This document shows positions 6,735 through 13,982 of a stretch of 15,834 bases of DNA, piece after piece. A model generated the notes under the pieces. That model did no database searches. It was given only the letters and a program-made list of their open reading frames with translations, and was not told the origin of the DNA. Origin of the DNA: an uncultured Eubacteriales bacterium (lineage in GTDB: Bacteria; Bacillota; Clostridia; Oscillospirales; Acutalibacteraceae). How positions within the stretch are numbered: position 1 is the stretch's first letter; each line of letters opens with the position of its first letter. The stretch is from assembly GCA_934444365.1 (NCBI GenBank), contig CAKSCM010000026.1, forward strand, positions 1 to 15,834, written 5' to 3'. Both the position numbers and the translations under genes were made by a program.

Positions 6735-7579
6735 TCAGGTATCTCTTCTTTTGAAAAAATTGACGTTCTGCTCGCGATATTCGTGATGATAGGGCTTATT
6801 CTCGATTATTATATCGGCCTCGGGCTCGATATACATCGTTTTTATCCCGTCATCGCAAAGGGTTACGTCGGTAAAGCCCCACATAAGCTCATACGGGCTT
6901 TCTCCGTCCCGGTCGTACGAATAATTGCCGACGGTGCAAAGGGGTACGTCGCCGTCTTTTAAATCAATGCGGGTTACTTTGGCATGATGATCATGCCCGC
7001 AAAAAAGCGCCGTTATGCGTTTTTCGTCATTTAAAAGCTCAAAAAAACCGGCCGGCTCGGCAGACAAATCGAAAAAATGAGCGCACAGAATTACGGGCAG
7101 ATCTTTATTCTCCTCAAGCTGTTTTTTACAAAACCGATATTCGTCGGAGTGTAAATGCCGTCGCTGTGGACCTTCGGATCCAAAAGACCGGAAAAATTGT
7201 CGCACATTACAAAAAGATATCCGCCGTATACAAAAGCATCCTCGCGGTCGTGTCCGACAAGCCTTTTAAAATTCTCGTTGCCGTACTGCTCGTGATTTCC
7301 CGGCATCATGTAGCAATCGACCGGCAGCTTCGGAACGATTGTTTTTATAAAACGCCCGGTGTTGCTTTTCCCCTCGTTTATTACGCTGCCGCCTTCGTTA
7401 CATCCCCAAAAATCGAGGGAATAATCCCCCAGAAAAATTATTTCCCCGAAGGGCCGTTTTTCAAAGTGCGCACTCATGTCGCCCGCCATCTTGCAAAGAC
7501 GTTCCTCGCTCGTCGGCCCGTACCAGTTAAACCGACACAAATGAACATCGGAGGAAAGCAAAAGCCGTCTATTTTTCAC
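6735..7579 (-). pseudogene. Calcineurin-like metallophosphoesterase, split by a frameshift
   Basis: Together two overlapping frames encode one phosphoesterase of about 281 residues. The upstream frame (7579 to about 7091) holds SSDVHL (metal-binding DxH), FLGDYSLD and PGNHEQY. The downstream frame (to 6735) holds VILCAHFF and FCGHDHHAK, the remaining metal-ligand motifs. Neither part alone has a full active site. The join falls at a run of six As followed by C (plus 7121-7127). One extra A, or a -1 ribosomal slip on A-AAA-AAC, restores GFVKKQLEENKDLP. A real mutation, programmed frameshifting and a homopolymer sequencing error are all possible. The start is GTG at 7579, 7 nt after GGAGGAG. 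It overlaps the last 11 bases of leuA, so translation is probably coupled. The substrate is unknown. Confidence 0.85.
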
Positions 7580-9281
7580 CGTTTTTCTCCTCCGCCGCAT
7601 TCAGAATTATGCTCCTGTTTATGGCGCACAAAACGCCCCTGATTGACGCGAGGTTTATGTTGTGCGATATTCCGACGCCGAATATCGTCTTGCCCTTGGG
7701 ACAAACCAGCTCGATATATGCTATAGCCTTGGAATCCGAGCCTTCGGAAATGGCGTGCTCGTGGTAGGAGGCGAATTTGTATCCCGTAACCCCTATGGTC
7801 CCGAGCGCATTGAAAAAGGAGTCGATAGGACCGTTTCCGCGTCCGGTAACCGGATATTCTTTATCTCCGCACTCGACTATTCCCTCGAATGTAACGGTCG
7901 AACCGCTGTATTTGGCCGATTCCTCGCGGAATTTGTGACTGAGCAGGCGGTAATGCTGTTTGATGTCGATGTAATTATGCTCAAAAAGCTTGAATATTTC
8001 TTCGTTTGTGAGCTCACGCTCCTTTTTTACGCATTCGTTTTTAACCATCTCGCCGAATTCCGGCTGCATGGCCTTAGGCAGATAATAGCCGAAATCATTG
8101 GCCATTATAAAGGCGGCTCCGCCCTTGCCCGACTGGCTGTTTATACGTATAATCGGCTCGTATTCGCGCCCTATATCGGCCGGATCAATGGGCAGATACG
8201 GCACCTCCCAAAGCGCGCTGCCGCTTTTTTTCATGTGCGCAATGCCCTTGTTTATGGCGTCCTGATGAGAACCCGAAAAGGCCGTAAATACAAGCTTTCC
8301 GGCATACGGGTGCCTGTCGGGAACCGGCATTCCGGTTACATCCTCGCAAAGGGATTTTATCTCGTTTATATTATCAAGCGAGAGCTTGGGATCAACCCCC
8401 TGGGAATACATATTCAGCGCCAGCGTTACAATGTCGACGTTGCCCGTGCGCTCGCCGTTTCCGAAAAGGGTTCCCTCTATCCTCTCGGCGCCGGCTAAAA
8501 GCGCCAGCTCGGCCGACGCCACCGCCGTTCCCCGATCGTTGTGTGGATGAACGCTTATAACGGCGTTTTCGCGCCCTTTAAGATGGGTGCAGAAATACTC
8601 CACCTGATCGGCAAATCCGTTTGGGGTGCTGCATTCGACGGTTGAGGGAAGATTAAGTATGACCTTTTTCTCCTTTGTCGCCCCGAGGCAGCAGAGTACC
8701 TCGTCACATATCTCGACCGCAAAATCACACTCGGTGGCCGAAAAGCTCTCGGGAGAATATTCGTAAATGAGATTTGTCCCGTCCTGCACCTCCTTCGAAA
8801 GCTCCTTTATGAGTTTTGCTGCATTAACGGCTATATCGGTAACTCCCTTGCGATCGGTTCCGAAAACAACCCGGCGCTGCAGCTCGGAGGTGGAATTGTA
8901 AAAATGCAGTATGACGTTTTTAGCGCCCTTTATGGCCTCGAAGGTCTTTCTTATAAGGTGCTCGCGGGCTTGTACGAGCACCTGTATCGTAACGTTGTCG
9001 GGAATAAGATTATTGTCGATAAGGGCCCTGAGTGTTTCAAACTCGGTGTCGTTTGAAGAGGGAAATCCGACCTCGATCTCCTTTATTCCGATGTCGCACA
9101 GCGCTTTAAAAAGCCTTAATTTTTCGCCCAGCATCATAGGGGTTATAAGAGCCTGATTGCCGTCGCGCAAATCGACACTGCACCATACCGGAGGTTCGGT
9201 TATCGTCCGCCCGGGCCAGCGGCGGTCGGTTATCGGCACCGGCGTAAAGGGCCTGTATTTTGTTTTAGCATCGTTTTTCAT
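7569..9281 (-). CDS. leuA: 2-isopropylmalate synthase (long, LeuA2/yeast-like type)
   Basis: A 570-residue enzyme that condenses 2-ketoisovalerate with acetyl-CoA, the committed step of leucine synthesis. The N-terminal TIM barrel starts with TEPPVWCSVDLRDGNQAL (28-45), including the catalytic Arg39/Asp40 region. Metal-binding HPHNDRG is at 245-251 and GNGERTGN at 274-281. A linker leads to the C-terminal LeuA regulatory domain (about 440-560) that normally binds leucine for feedback inhibition. The length and the N-terminal extension RPFTPVPITDRRWPGRTI mark the long form rather than the roughly 520-residue E. coli form. GGAAGGTG lies 10 nt before the ATG. The gene is controlled by a leucine T-box (9416-9824) and is followed by the overlapping phosphoesterase gene. 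Confidence 0.96.
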   Translation of the reverse strand: MKNDAKTKYRPFTPVPITDRRWPGRTITEPPVWCSVDLRDGNQALITPMMLGEKLRLFKALCDIGIKEIEVGFPSSNDTEFETLRALIDNNLIPDNVTIQVLVQAREHLIRKTFEAIKGAKNVILHFYNSTSELQRRVVFGTDRKGVTDIAVNAAKLIKELSKEVQDGTNLIYEYSPESFSATECDFAVEICDEVLCCLGATKEKKVILNLPSTVECSTPNGFADQVEYFCTHLKGRENAVISVHPHNDRGTAVASAELALLAGAERIEGTLFGNGERTGNVDIVTLALNMYSQGVDPKLSLDNINEIKSLCEDVTGMPVPDRHPYAGKLVFTAFSGSHQDAINKGIAHMKKSGSALWEVPYLPIDPADIGREYEPIIRINSQSGKGGAAFIMANDFGYYLPKAMQPEFGEMVKNECVKKERELTNEEIFKLFEHNYIDIKQHYRLLSHKFREESAKYSGSTVTFEGIVECGDKEYPVTGRGNGPIDSFFNALGTIGVTGYKFASYHEHAISEGSDSKAIAYIELVCPKGKTIFGVGISHNINLASIRGVLCAINRSIILNAAEEKNGEK

Positions 9282-9415
9282 AACTCAATAACACCTTCCA
9301 ACGCTTTTTATAATGTCGGTTTTAAAGCTTCAAAACAAGGCCGTCCGGGCACTTGTCGTTTTTTTACGGACTTATATTTATAAATCTACGCTCCTCAAAA
9401 CTCTTTCAGAAAGGC

Positions 9416-9457
9416 AAAAAGCCCCCTTGCCCGAGCCTTGCGGCAGGACAAAGGGGC
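9416..9457 (-). terminator. T-box attenuator terminator
   Basis: On the minus strand, GCCCCTTTGTCC (9457-9446) pairs with GGGCAAGGGGGC (9432-9421) through GC pairs and G-U wobbles, followed by TTTTT (9420-9416). It is the terminator that the T-box antiterminator competes with. Confidence 0.88.
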
Positions 9458-9824
9458 GAAATCCCAAAGGATCACTCGCGGTACCACCCTTTTTCGGTGT
9501 GCGCAAAAAGCAGCTTAAATCCGCAGCGTTTTTTAAAACAAAAGCAGCGGACATCAGACAAACAATCGGCCGTACATAAATCAGGCTCGCCGATCGCTCC
9601 CCCATAACACACCCTCATGCTCCTAAAAGAAGCCGGCTTTTAATGCAGCCACACAGCCCGACCTTATCCGCACGAAAAAACACTTTCGGCAGGGTTCAAA
9701 CGGACGACTCGGGGATGAGCTATACATACGAAGCTCCTTACCGGCTCGCACCGTACGCCGGTTCTCTGAAAAGGAAAAATCATATCTTATTCCCGTCACA
9801 GTCTTTAAAAGGATTAAATTATTT
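9416..9824 (-). promoter_or_regulatory. Leucine-specific T-box leader of leuA
   Basis: A tRNA-sensing leader. The antiterminator core AGGGTGGTACCGCG (9490-9477) matches the T-box consensus. Its TGGT can pair with the ACCA end of an uncharged tRNA with discriminator A, as in tRNA-Leu. Stem I is closed by GACT (9803-9800) with AGTC (9709-9706), plus CGGG/CCCG (9795-9792, 9713-9710). Its distal part contains the typical AGAGAACCGG...GGTGCGAGCCGG arrangement. The specifier is CTC (9719-9717, followed by A), a leucine codon, consistent with the leuA target. Low charged tRNA-Leu would favour read-through into leuA and the phosphoesterase. Confidence 0.92.
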
Positions 9825-9830
9825 ACTTAT

Positions 9831-9858
9831 ATTATATACCTTTCGCGGCGCTTGTCAA
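9831..9858 (-). promoter_or_regulatory. Promoter of the leuA T-box transcript
   Basis: On the minus strand, TTGACA (9858-9853) and TATAAT (9836-9831) are 16 bp apart. It lies about 100 bp after the mltG stop codon with no convincing terminator in between. Confidence 0.85.
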
Positions 9859-9956
9859 CCGCCGAAAAAAGCGGCAGCGGACATTTTGCCGACCGAACCG
9901 ATCGATTCGATCGCGCCGCAATCATATTTTTCGGCTTTATTGCCGATAAACGCTTT

Positions 9957-11282
9957 TTACCCGAGCCACAGGCCCTTCGATTTAAGCGAACGGATGGTTT
10001 TTTCGTGCTCCGCAACGGTCTTGTTGTAATAAAAACGGAACTTCGAATCGGTCACAAAGAAGTAGTAATCAAAGTCCTCCTCCGGATAAACCGCCGCATT
10101 CATCGCCTGGGCCGTAACATTACAAAGCGGTCCCGGCGGCAAGCCCTCGTTCTCGTATGTATTGTACGAGCCGTCGCCGTAAGGATAATTCATCGTAACG
10201 TCCGACTGCAAGAGCCGCTGTCCGGGCTCCCAGTTGTTAAGACGGTTCCAGAAAACCGCCGAAACACTGGTCATCTCGTTAAAATATCCGCACGACTCAA
10301 GCTCAATAACCGACGCCATGCTCATCATTTCGTGGGTCGTATATCCGAGCTCGGCGGTCTTTTGCCGCATTTCATCGGTGTAGTGCTCCTCGGTGTTATC
10401 GAGCATTTTCTGTATAACACGCTTGGGGTCGTCGTTTTCGAAAAATCTGTATGTATCGGGGAAAAGATAGCCCTCAACACGGTAATGTATGCGCGAATCG
10501 TTTGTCGGAACGGCATCAAGCAGCGGCGAAGTATATCCGTCCTCAAGGGCTGCCGCCTTAAAGTCCTCGGCAAGGCAGACCTTTTTGCGTTCCATTATCT
10601 CGGCTATCTCGTCAACCGACTTGCCCTCGGGTATGGTAACCTCAAGGTCCTCCTTTTTAGCCGGCTGCTCAAGGGCCTTTATTATCTGCTTATAGCCCAT
10701 ATTCTGCTTGAAATCATGATAACCGTAATTGAAATTTCCTCCCTCTTTTTTCACCTTGAGATACAAAAGGAAGAAATTCTTGCTTATTACGACCTTGTTT
10801 TCCTTAAGCATTGAGGCAATTTCCGAAACCGAGGTTCCCTCTTCGACATAAATCTGCACGCTCTTGTCCCCGGTAAAGACTTCTTTGCCTATTCCCATTA
10901 TTTCGCAGCTGAACATTATGGCCGAAAAGGCAAGCAAAAGGGATATTGCCACAATAATAAGTCCGCCGGCCCATCCGGGCAGTCCTTTTTTGGACTTCTT
11001 TTTCTTCTTTTTGGGCTTTTTGTCCGGATTATCGGATACGGCCCTTACTTCCTCGCGACCGTCCTCTTTTACCCGGCGAGCGACCGGAATTTCGCCGTCC
11101 TTATCGCTTTTTTGAGGCTTATTGGACGTTCTGTTCGCCGCATCGTCCTTTTTTTCAGATTTTTTCTCGTCCTTGGCATTTCCGGCATCCGATGCAATGC
11201 TGCCGAGTATCGCATCCACCGAAAATTCATCTATGTCGCCGTTTTCGCCGTGGGATAAACCGTCAAAATGCTCGTCGTTCAT
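9957..11282 (-). CDS. mltG: Endolytic murein transglycosylase MltG (YceG-like)
   Basis: A 441-residue membrane-anchored enzyme that cuts nascent glycan strands and is thought to set their length. There is a long, charged cytoplasmic N-terminus (about 1-104) with a lysine-rich patch (KKPKKKKKKSKK), then one transmembrane helix (about 105-127). A LysM-like segment (about 140-205) and the catalytic domain follow. Family marks are EGYLFPDTYRF (270-280), ASVIELES with the expected catalytic Glu at 327, LLQSDVT (357-363) and NTYENEGLPPGPLCN (374-388). The ATG at 11291 sits directly on the ribosome site AAAGGA, so the next ATG at 11282, 8 nt beyond it, is preferred. The start overlaps the end of the cyclo-ligase gene by 20 nt. 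It is the last gene of a four-gene operon. Confidence 0.93.
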   Translation of the reverse strand: MNDEHFDGLSHGENGDIDEFSVDAILGSIASDAGNAKDEKKSEKKDDAANRTSNKPQKSDKDGEIPVARRVKEDGREEVRAVSDNPDKKPKKKKKKSKKGLPGWAGGLIIVAISLLLAFSAIMFSCEIMGIGKEVFTGDKSVQIYVEEGTSVSEIASMLKENKVVISKNFFLLYLKVKKEGGNFNYGYHDFKQNMGYKQIIKALEQPAKKEDLEVTIPEGKSVDEIAEIMERKKVCLAEDFKAAALEDGYTSPLLDAVPTNDSRIHYRVEGYLFPDTYRFFENDDPKRVIQKMLDNTEEHYTDEMRQKTAELGYTTHEMMSMASVIELESCGYFNEMTSVSAVFWNRLNNWEPGQRLLQSDVTMNYPYGDGSYNTYENEGLPPGPLCNVTAQAMNAAVYPEEDFDYYFFVTDSKFRFYYNKTVAEHEKTIRSLKSKGLWLG

Positions 11283-11916
11283 GATTTTCATCCTTTCTCA
11301 TCGCGTCTAAACGGTTATTTTTAGCCGCAAGTGCAGCTGTTTTTATATATCTTTCGGTTACGATTACGTCAACCGGGCAATCAAAACGCCCGTGAATAAG
11401 CCTTCCCCTTACCCCGAAGGAATAGCATATTCCGACCTTTACGCCGCCGTATCCTGACAAAAAACGGTCGTAATATCCCTTGCCGTAGCCCAAACGGTAA
11501 CCGAAATTATCAAAGCAAAGCGCCGGCACAACACAAAGACTGCCCTTAAAGTCGGTTACAAGCCTTTCGGGATTGTCGTCCGGCTCAAGCACCCCGAAGG
11601 TCCTTTTTTTAAGTTCAGACACCGAATGTATCTCGTAAAACTCCATTTCCCTTGTTCCGTCAATACACCGCGGCACCGCAACCCTTTTCCCGTCCGACAA
11701 GGCTCTGTTTATAAGACCTCTCGTATCGACCTCAATAGGAGTCGACACATATGTAAGTATAAGATTACTCGAGGCATATTGATTAAGTCGCAAAAAACGC
11801 CCTAAAATATCGCCGTCAAGGCGGGATTTTTCCGCCGGATCAAGATCCTCCCTTTTCTTACGGTAACGTGCCCTGAGCTCCCTTTTATATTCGCGGATGT
11901 CACCTATGCGCGGCAT
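11263..11916 (-). CDS. 5-formyltetrahydrofolate cyclo-ligase family protein
   Basis: A 217-residue cytoplasmic enzyme that converts 5-formyl-tetrahydrofolate and ATP to 5,10-methenyl-tetrahydrofolate, recovering folate from a dead-end form. The N-terminus KRELRARYRKKREDLDP (11-27) is the basic helix usual for the family. The signature FGYRLGYGKGYYDRFL (138-153) carries the nucleotide and folate binding loop, with Lys in place of the second Gly of the common GYGGGYYD. PALCFD precedes it. The open frame runs upstream to 12150, but that part is the shadow of the DJ-1 gene. GGAGG lies 7 nt before the ATG at 11916, fixing the start. The gene overlaps its upstream neighbour by 13 nt and mltG by 20 nt. 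The C-terminal 25 residues are poorly conserved in appearance. Confidence 0.92.
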   Translation of the reverse strand: MPRIGDIREYKRELRARYRKKREDLDPAEKSRLDGDILGRFLRLNQYASSNLILTYVSTPIEVDTRGLINRALSDGKRVAVPRCIDGTREMEFYEIHSVSELKKRTFGVLEPDDNPERLVTDFKGSLCVVPALCFDNFGYRLGYGKGYYDRFLSGYGGVKVGICYSFGVRGRLIHGRFDCPVDVIVTERYIKTAALAAKNNRLDAMRKDENHERRAF

Positions 11917-12452
11917 TGTATATCCTCCGCGATCTTTTTCGCCTTTTCCTCTCCGCATAAAAGGGTTGTTACAGCAAGAGCAAACCCGAGCGAAACGCCG
12001 GCTCCCCTTGCGGTGACGATCCTGCCGTCGGTGCAAACTCCGCAATCCGCAATCTCTGCCCCGTAAAGTTCCTTTTCGAATCCGGGATAGCACACCGCCT
12101 TTTTCCCTTTTAAAATGCCGGCATGGCCGAGCACCATTGGCGCCGCGCATATTGCGGCGATCACCGCATTATTTTTGTCGGCAAACTCCAGCGCCTCTTT
12201 TACCCGTAAACATCCGTCAAGATTTGCGGCTCCCGGCATACCTCCCGGCAAAATCACCGCTTCAGTCTGTTCGTCAAGAATCATTTCATCCGCCGTTATG
12301 TCGGTTTTCACCGTCACCCCAAGGGTGCTTACCGCCTCGTTTTTGTCGGTTATACTTACGGTTTTCACCTGCATTTTTGCCCGGCGCAAAATATCCACCG
12401 GGACGAGCGCCTCCATCTGTTCAAACCCGTCAGCTAAAAAAACATATATCAT
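11904..12452 (-). CDS. DJ-1/PfpI family protein
   Basis: A 182-residue protein of the DJ-1/ThiJ/YajL group, class I glutamine amidotransferase-like fold. The nucleophile Cys102 lies in IAAICAAPMVLG and the conserved partner Glu14 in DGFEQMEAL, the pair that makes the reactive cysteine acidic in DJ-1. ILPGGMPGAANL (67-78) is the oxyanion-loop region. Members are described as chaperones, deglycases or redox sensors. The exact activity is disputed and cannot be read from sequence. The ATG follows GAGGA, and AAGGAG lies further up at the end of tmk. It starts 9 nt after the tmk stop codon and overlaps the cyclo-ligase gene, so it is the second gene of the operon. Confidence 0.92.
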   Translation of the reverse strand: MIYVFLADGFEQMEALVPVDILRRAKMQVKTVSITDKNEAVSTLGVTVKTDITADEMILDEQTEAVILPGGMPGAANLDGCLRVKEALEFADKNNAVIAAICAAPMVLGHAGILKGKKAVCYPGFEKELYGAEIADCGVCTDGRIVTARGAGVSLGFALAVTTLLCGEEKAKKIAEDIQCRA

Positions 12453-12461
12453 AAATCCTCA

Positions 12462-13127
12462 TTACTCCTTCGAAATAACCGCCATTATATCGCGATGAAT
12501 GTCCTGTATCGAACGGGCCTCGCCGTTTTCGCTGCACGGAATAATTATAAATCCGCATCTTTCGGCCGCAAAAAGCGCCGTTTCCCTGCAAAGCTGCAAA
12601 TAGGCTGTATTCCGCTCGTGAATGTCCTTTTTGCCCTCGTCGCCTCCGTAACGCCGGCTCATAAGCCTTTGGGCAACGTCGCAGGGCATATCGAGCAAAA
12701 CGGTCATGTCGGGCCTTGGAAGGGACAGCTTTTCGTATTCAAACTCGCAAAGCCAGTCGATATATTCGCCCCACTCGCTTTTTTCGAGTTTGGCCGTCTG
12801 ATATATCATGTTGGAGGTTGTATAACGGGTCGCGAGCACCGTTCCGCCCGAATTATACACCCTTCCCCAAGAATCATTTTTAAAGGAGGCCAATCGGTCA
12901 AAGGCGTAAACTGCCGAAATTCCGTAAGCGCTGTCGCGCCCGAAATCCCCGTACTTTCCTGCCAGATACTCGCTTATTACGGCGCCGGTCGGGGTATCGT
13001 AGCGCGGAAACGACACCTCGCATACCTCTTTATCTTTATTATTCTTCCGCATTTCCTCGGCCGCCATAGGCGCCTGGGTGCTTTTGCCGGCGCCGTCGGT
13101 ACCCTCTATAACAATAAGTTTTCCCAT
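12462..13127 (-). CDS. tmk: Thymidylate kinase (dTMP kinase)
   Basis: A 221-residue P-loop kinase that phosphorylates dTMP to dTDP, essential for dTTP supply. The P-loop is EGTDGAGKSTQ (8-18). The segment YAFDRLAS (74-81) and the nucleobase-binding stretch ATRYTTSNMIYQTAKL (99-114) follow. LDMPCDVAQRLMSRR (145-159) leads into the lid region. In the usual DR(Y/F/W) motif the Asp is replaced by Thr here (TRY, 100-102). GGAG with 7 nt spacing supports the ATG at 13127, while the frame upstream to 13178 has no ribosome site. It is first in an operon with the DJ-1, cyclo-ligase and mltG genes, expressed from the promoter at 13347-13375 through a leader of about 210 nt. Confidence 0.9.
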   Translation of the reverse strand: MGKLIVIEGTDGAGKSTQAPMAAEEMRKNNKDKEVCEVSFPRYDTPTGAVISEYLAGKYGDFGRDSAYGISAVYAFDRLASFKNDSWGRVYNSGGTVLATRYTTSNMIYQTAKLEKSEWGEYIDWLCEFEYEKLSLPRPDMTVLLDMPCDVAQRLMSRRYGGDEGKKDIHERNTAYLQLCRETALFAAERCGFIIIPCSENGEARSIQDIHRDIMAVISKE

Positions 13128-13147
13128 TTTATCTCTCCGAAAAACGA

Positions 13148-13322
13148 GTGCTGTACCGTCAAAGTGACAATCCGTCAAAGCCCGGCGCTCCTACCTGCAA
13201 CATATACCCTAAAAAGCCTTAAAGCACACAAGCCGCGGCAATTCGACGGGCGCCCCGGCAAAAACCACTGCTTTTGAGGGCTTTTTTCGAAAACACGTGA
13301 AATGCCTCGTCCGGTACAGCAC
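13148..13322 (-). promoter_or_regulatory. Candidate structured leader RNA (or MITE-like element) upstream of tmk
   Basis: The perfect 11-bp inverted repeat GTGCTGTACCG (13148-13158) / CGGTACAGCAC (13312-13322) encloses 153 nt. It lies entirely between the tmk promoter and start codon, so it would be transcribed. Inside are further short pairings, such as CAAAA/TTTTG around 13258-13275, the palindrome GGGCGCCC near 13248-13255 and the direct repeat CCGTCAAAG (13157-13165, 13172-13180). No known riboswitch class is recognised. No target-site duplication is seen at the ends. Confidence 0.5.
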
Positions 13323-13346
13323 AATAGTTAATTACAATTTAAATTA

Positions 13347-13375
13347 ATTATAATACACTCGGACAGGCAGTTCAA
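13347..13375 (-). promoter_or_regulatory. Promoter of the tmk-mltG operon
   Basis: On the minus strand, TTGAAC (13375-13370) and TATAAT (13352-13347) are 17 bp apart. Transcription should begin near 13340, leaving a leader of about 210 nt before tmk. Confidence 0.85.
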
Positions 13376-13408
13376 GTTTTTTGTTTTAATACGTCATTTT
13401 CATTACAG

Positions 13409-13437
13409 AAAAAATAAAAAACACGTCGATGACGTGT
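13409..13437 (-). terminator. Orphan rho-independent terminator, minus strand
   Basis: On the minus strand, ACACGTC-ATC-GACGTGT (13437-13421) is followed by TTTTTATTTTTT. No minus-strand gene lies upstream in the window, since the neighbour there is on the plus strand. It should end a small RNA or tiny ORF made from about 13440-13660, or antisense transcription from the redox operon. Confidence 0.75.
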
Positions 13438-13661
13438 CGCTGCACCGGCAAATCTTCGGTATCAATAAGCGCCGCCTGTTTTTATAACCCTCCCTACACC
13501 GTGTCGGATAATAAAAACAAGTCTCTCCCGTCAAAGCGTAATTTTTTGCCGATTTTAACCTTCAAAGCAGCAAAATTAACGACTCGTCCCCGTGATTTTT
13601 TATAATTCGGATTTTACTTTTAATACAGGGCTTAAATTTATACGGCCGTTTTTCAAAAACG
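13438..13661. other. Intergenic between orphan terminator and redox operon; candidate small RNA locus
   Basis: No ATG-initiated frame with a ribosome site is seen on either strand. A third copy of CCGTCAAAG lies at 13528-13536. ACCG/CGGT (13444-13460) and CCG-TGT-CGG (near 13500-13508) are small hairpins. The hairpin CGTTTTT-C-AAAAACG is at 13647-13661, next to the plus-strand promoter. Confidence 0.3.
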
Positions 13662-13690
13662 TTGTAAAAAGTCAAAAACGGTGTTATAAT
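13662..13690 (+). promoter_or_regulatory. Promoter of the FTR-thioredoxin operon
   Basis: TTGTAA (13662-13667) and TATAAT (13685-13690) are 17 bp apart. The 8-mer CAAAAACG occurs at 13654-13661 and again at 13673-13680, on either side of the -35, and could be a regulator half-site pair. Confidence 0.8.
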
Positions 13691-13742
13691 AATAGCGGCG
13701 ACCGGTTTACGGTATGCACGCCTACAAAAGGGAGGAATCCTG

Positions 13743-13982
13743 ATGAAAATAGTTCTTAACCCCGATAAAGAAACCGTAAAAACCATAAAAGAAGGGCTTG
13801 AACGCACCGGCGGATATTGCCCCTGCATGGCGGTAAGAAATGAAGATACAAAATGCATGTGCAAGCAGTTCAGGGAGCAGATAAAAAATCCCGATTTTGA
13901 GGGGTTTTGCCACTGTATGCTCTACTATAAATATAAAGATTCAAAGGATTCTCAAAAAGGAAAGGATGATAAAAATGCATGA
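13743..13982 (+). CDS. Ferredoxin:thioredoxin reductase catalytic-chain-like protein
   Basis: A 79-residue small iron-sulfur protein. Six cysteines form three pairs: CPC (26-28), CMC (38-40) and CHC (56-58). This is the signature of the ferredoxin:thioredoxin reductase (FTR) catalytic chain, in which four cysteines hold a [4Fe-4S] cluster and two form the disulfide that passes electrons from ferredoxin to thioredoxin. By analogy Cys26, 38, 40 and 56 would bind the cluster and Cys28/58 would be redox-active. The plant/cyanobacterial spacing, as I recall it, is 16 and 8 residues between pairs. Here it is 9 and 15, so this is a variant family. No variable (alpha) chain gene is nearby. GGGAGG lies 8 nt before the ATG. 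It overlaps trxA by 8 nt, which points to the thioredoxin as its partner. The C-terminal 18 residues are a charged tail. Confidence 0.85.
   Translation: MKIVLNPDKETVKTIKEGLERTGGYCPCMAVRNEDTKCMCKQFREQIKNPDFEGFCHCMLYYKYKDSKDSQKGKDDKNA

Noticed and set aside
9378..9607. Open frames on both strands over the leuA leader
   Set aside because: The region is fully explained by T-box RNA structure, and the frames have no ribosome sites.
9899..9913. Palindrome CGATCGA-T-TCGATCG as a site-specific recombination or origin element
   Set aside because: A single short palindrome with no partner sites, no recombinase and no AT-rich or DnaA-box context.
13440..13560. Glycine-riboswitch-like words (CGGGAGAGAC and ACCGAAG on the minus strand)
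   Set aside because: The words are too far apart, and the rest of the glycine aptamer core, including the CTCTCAGG-type segment, is missing.
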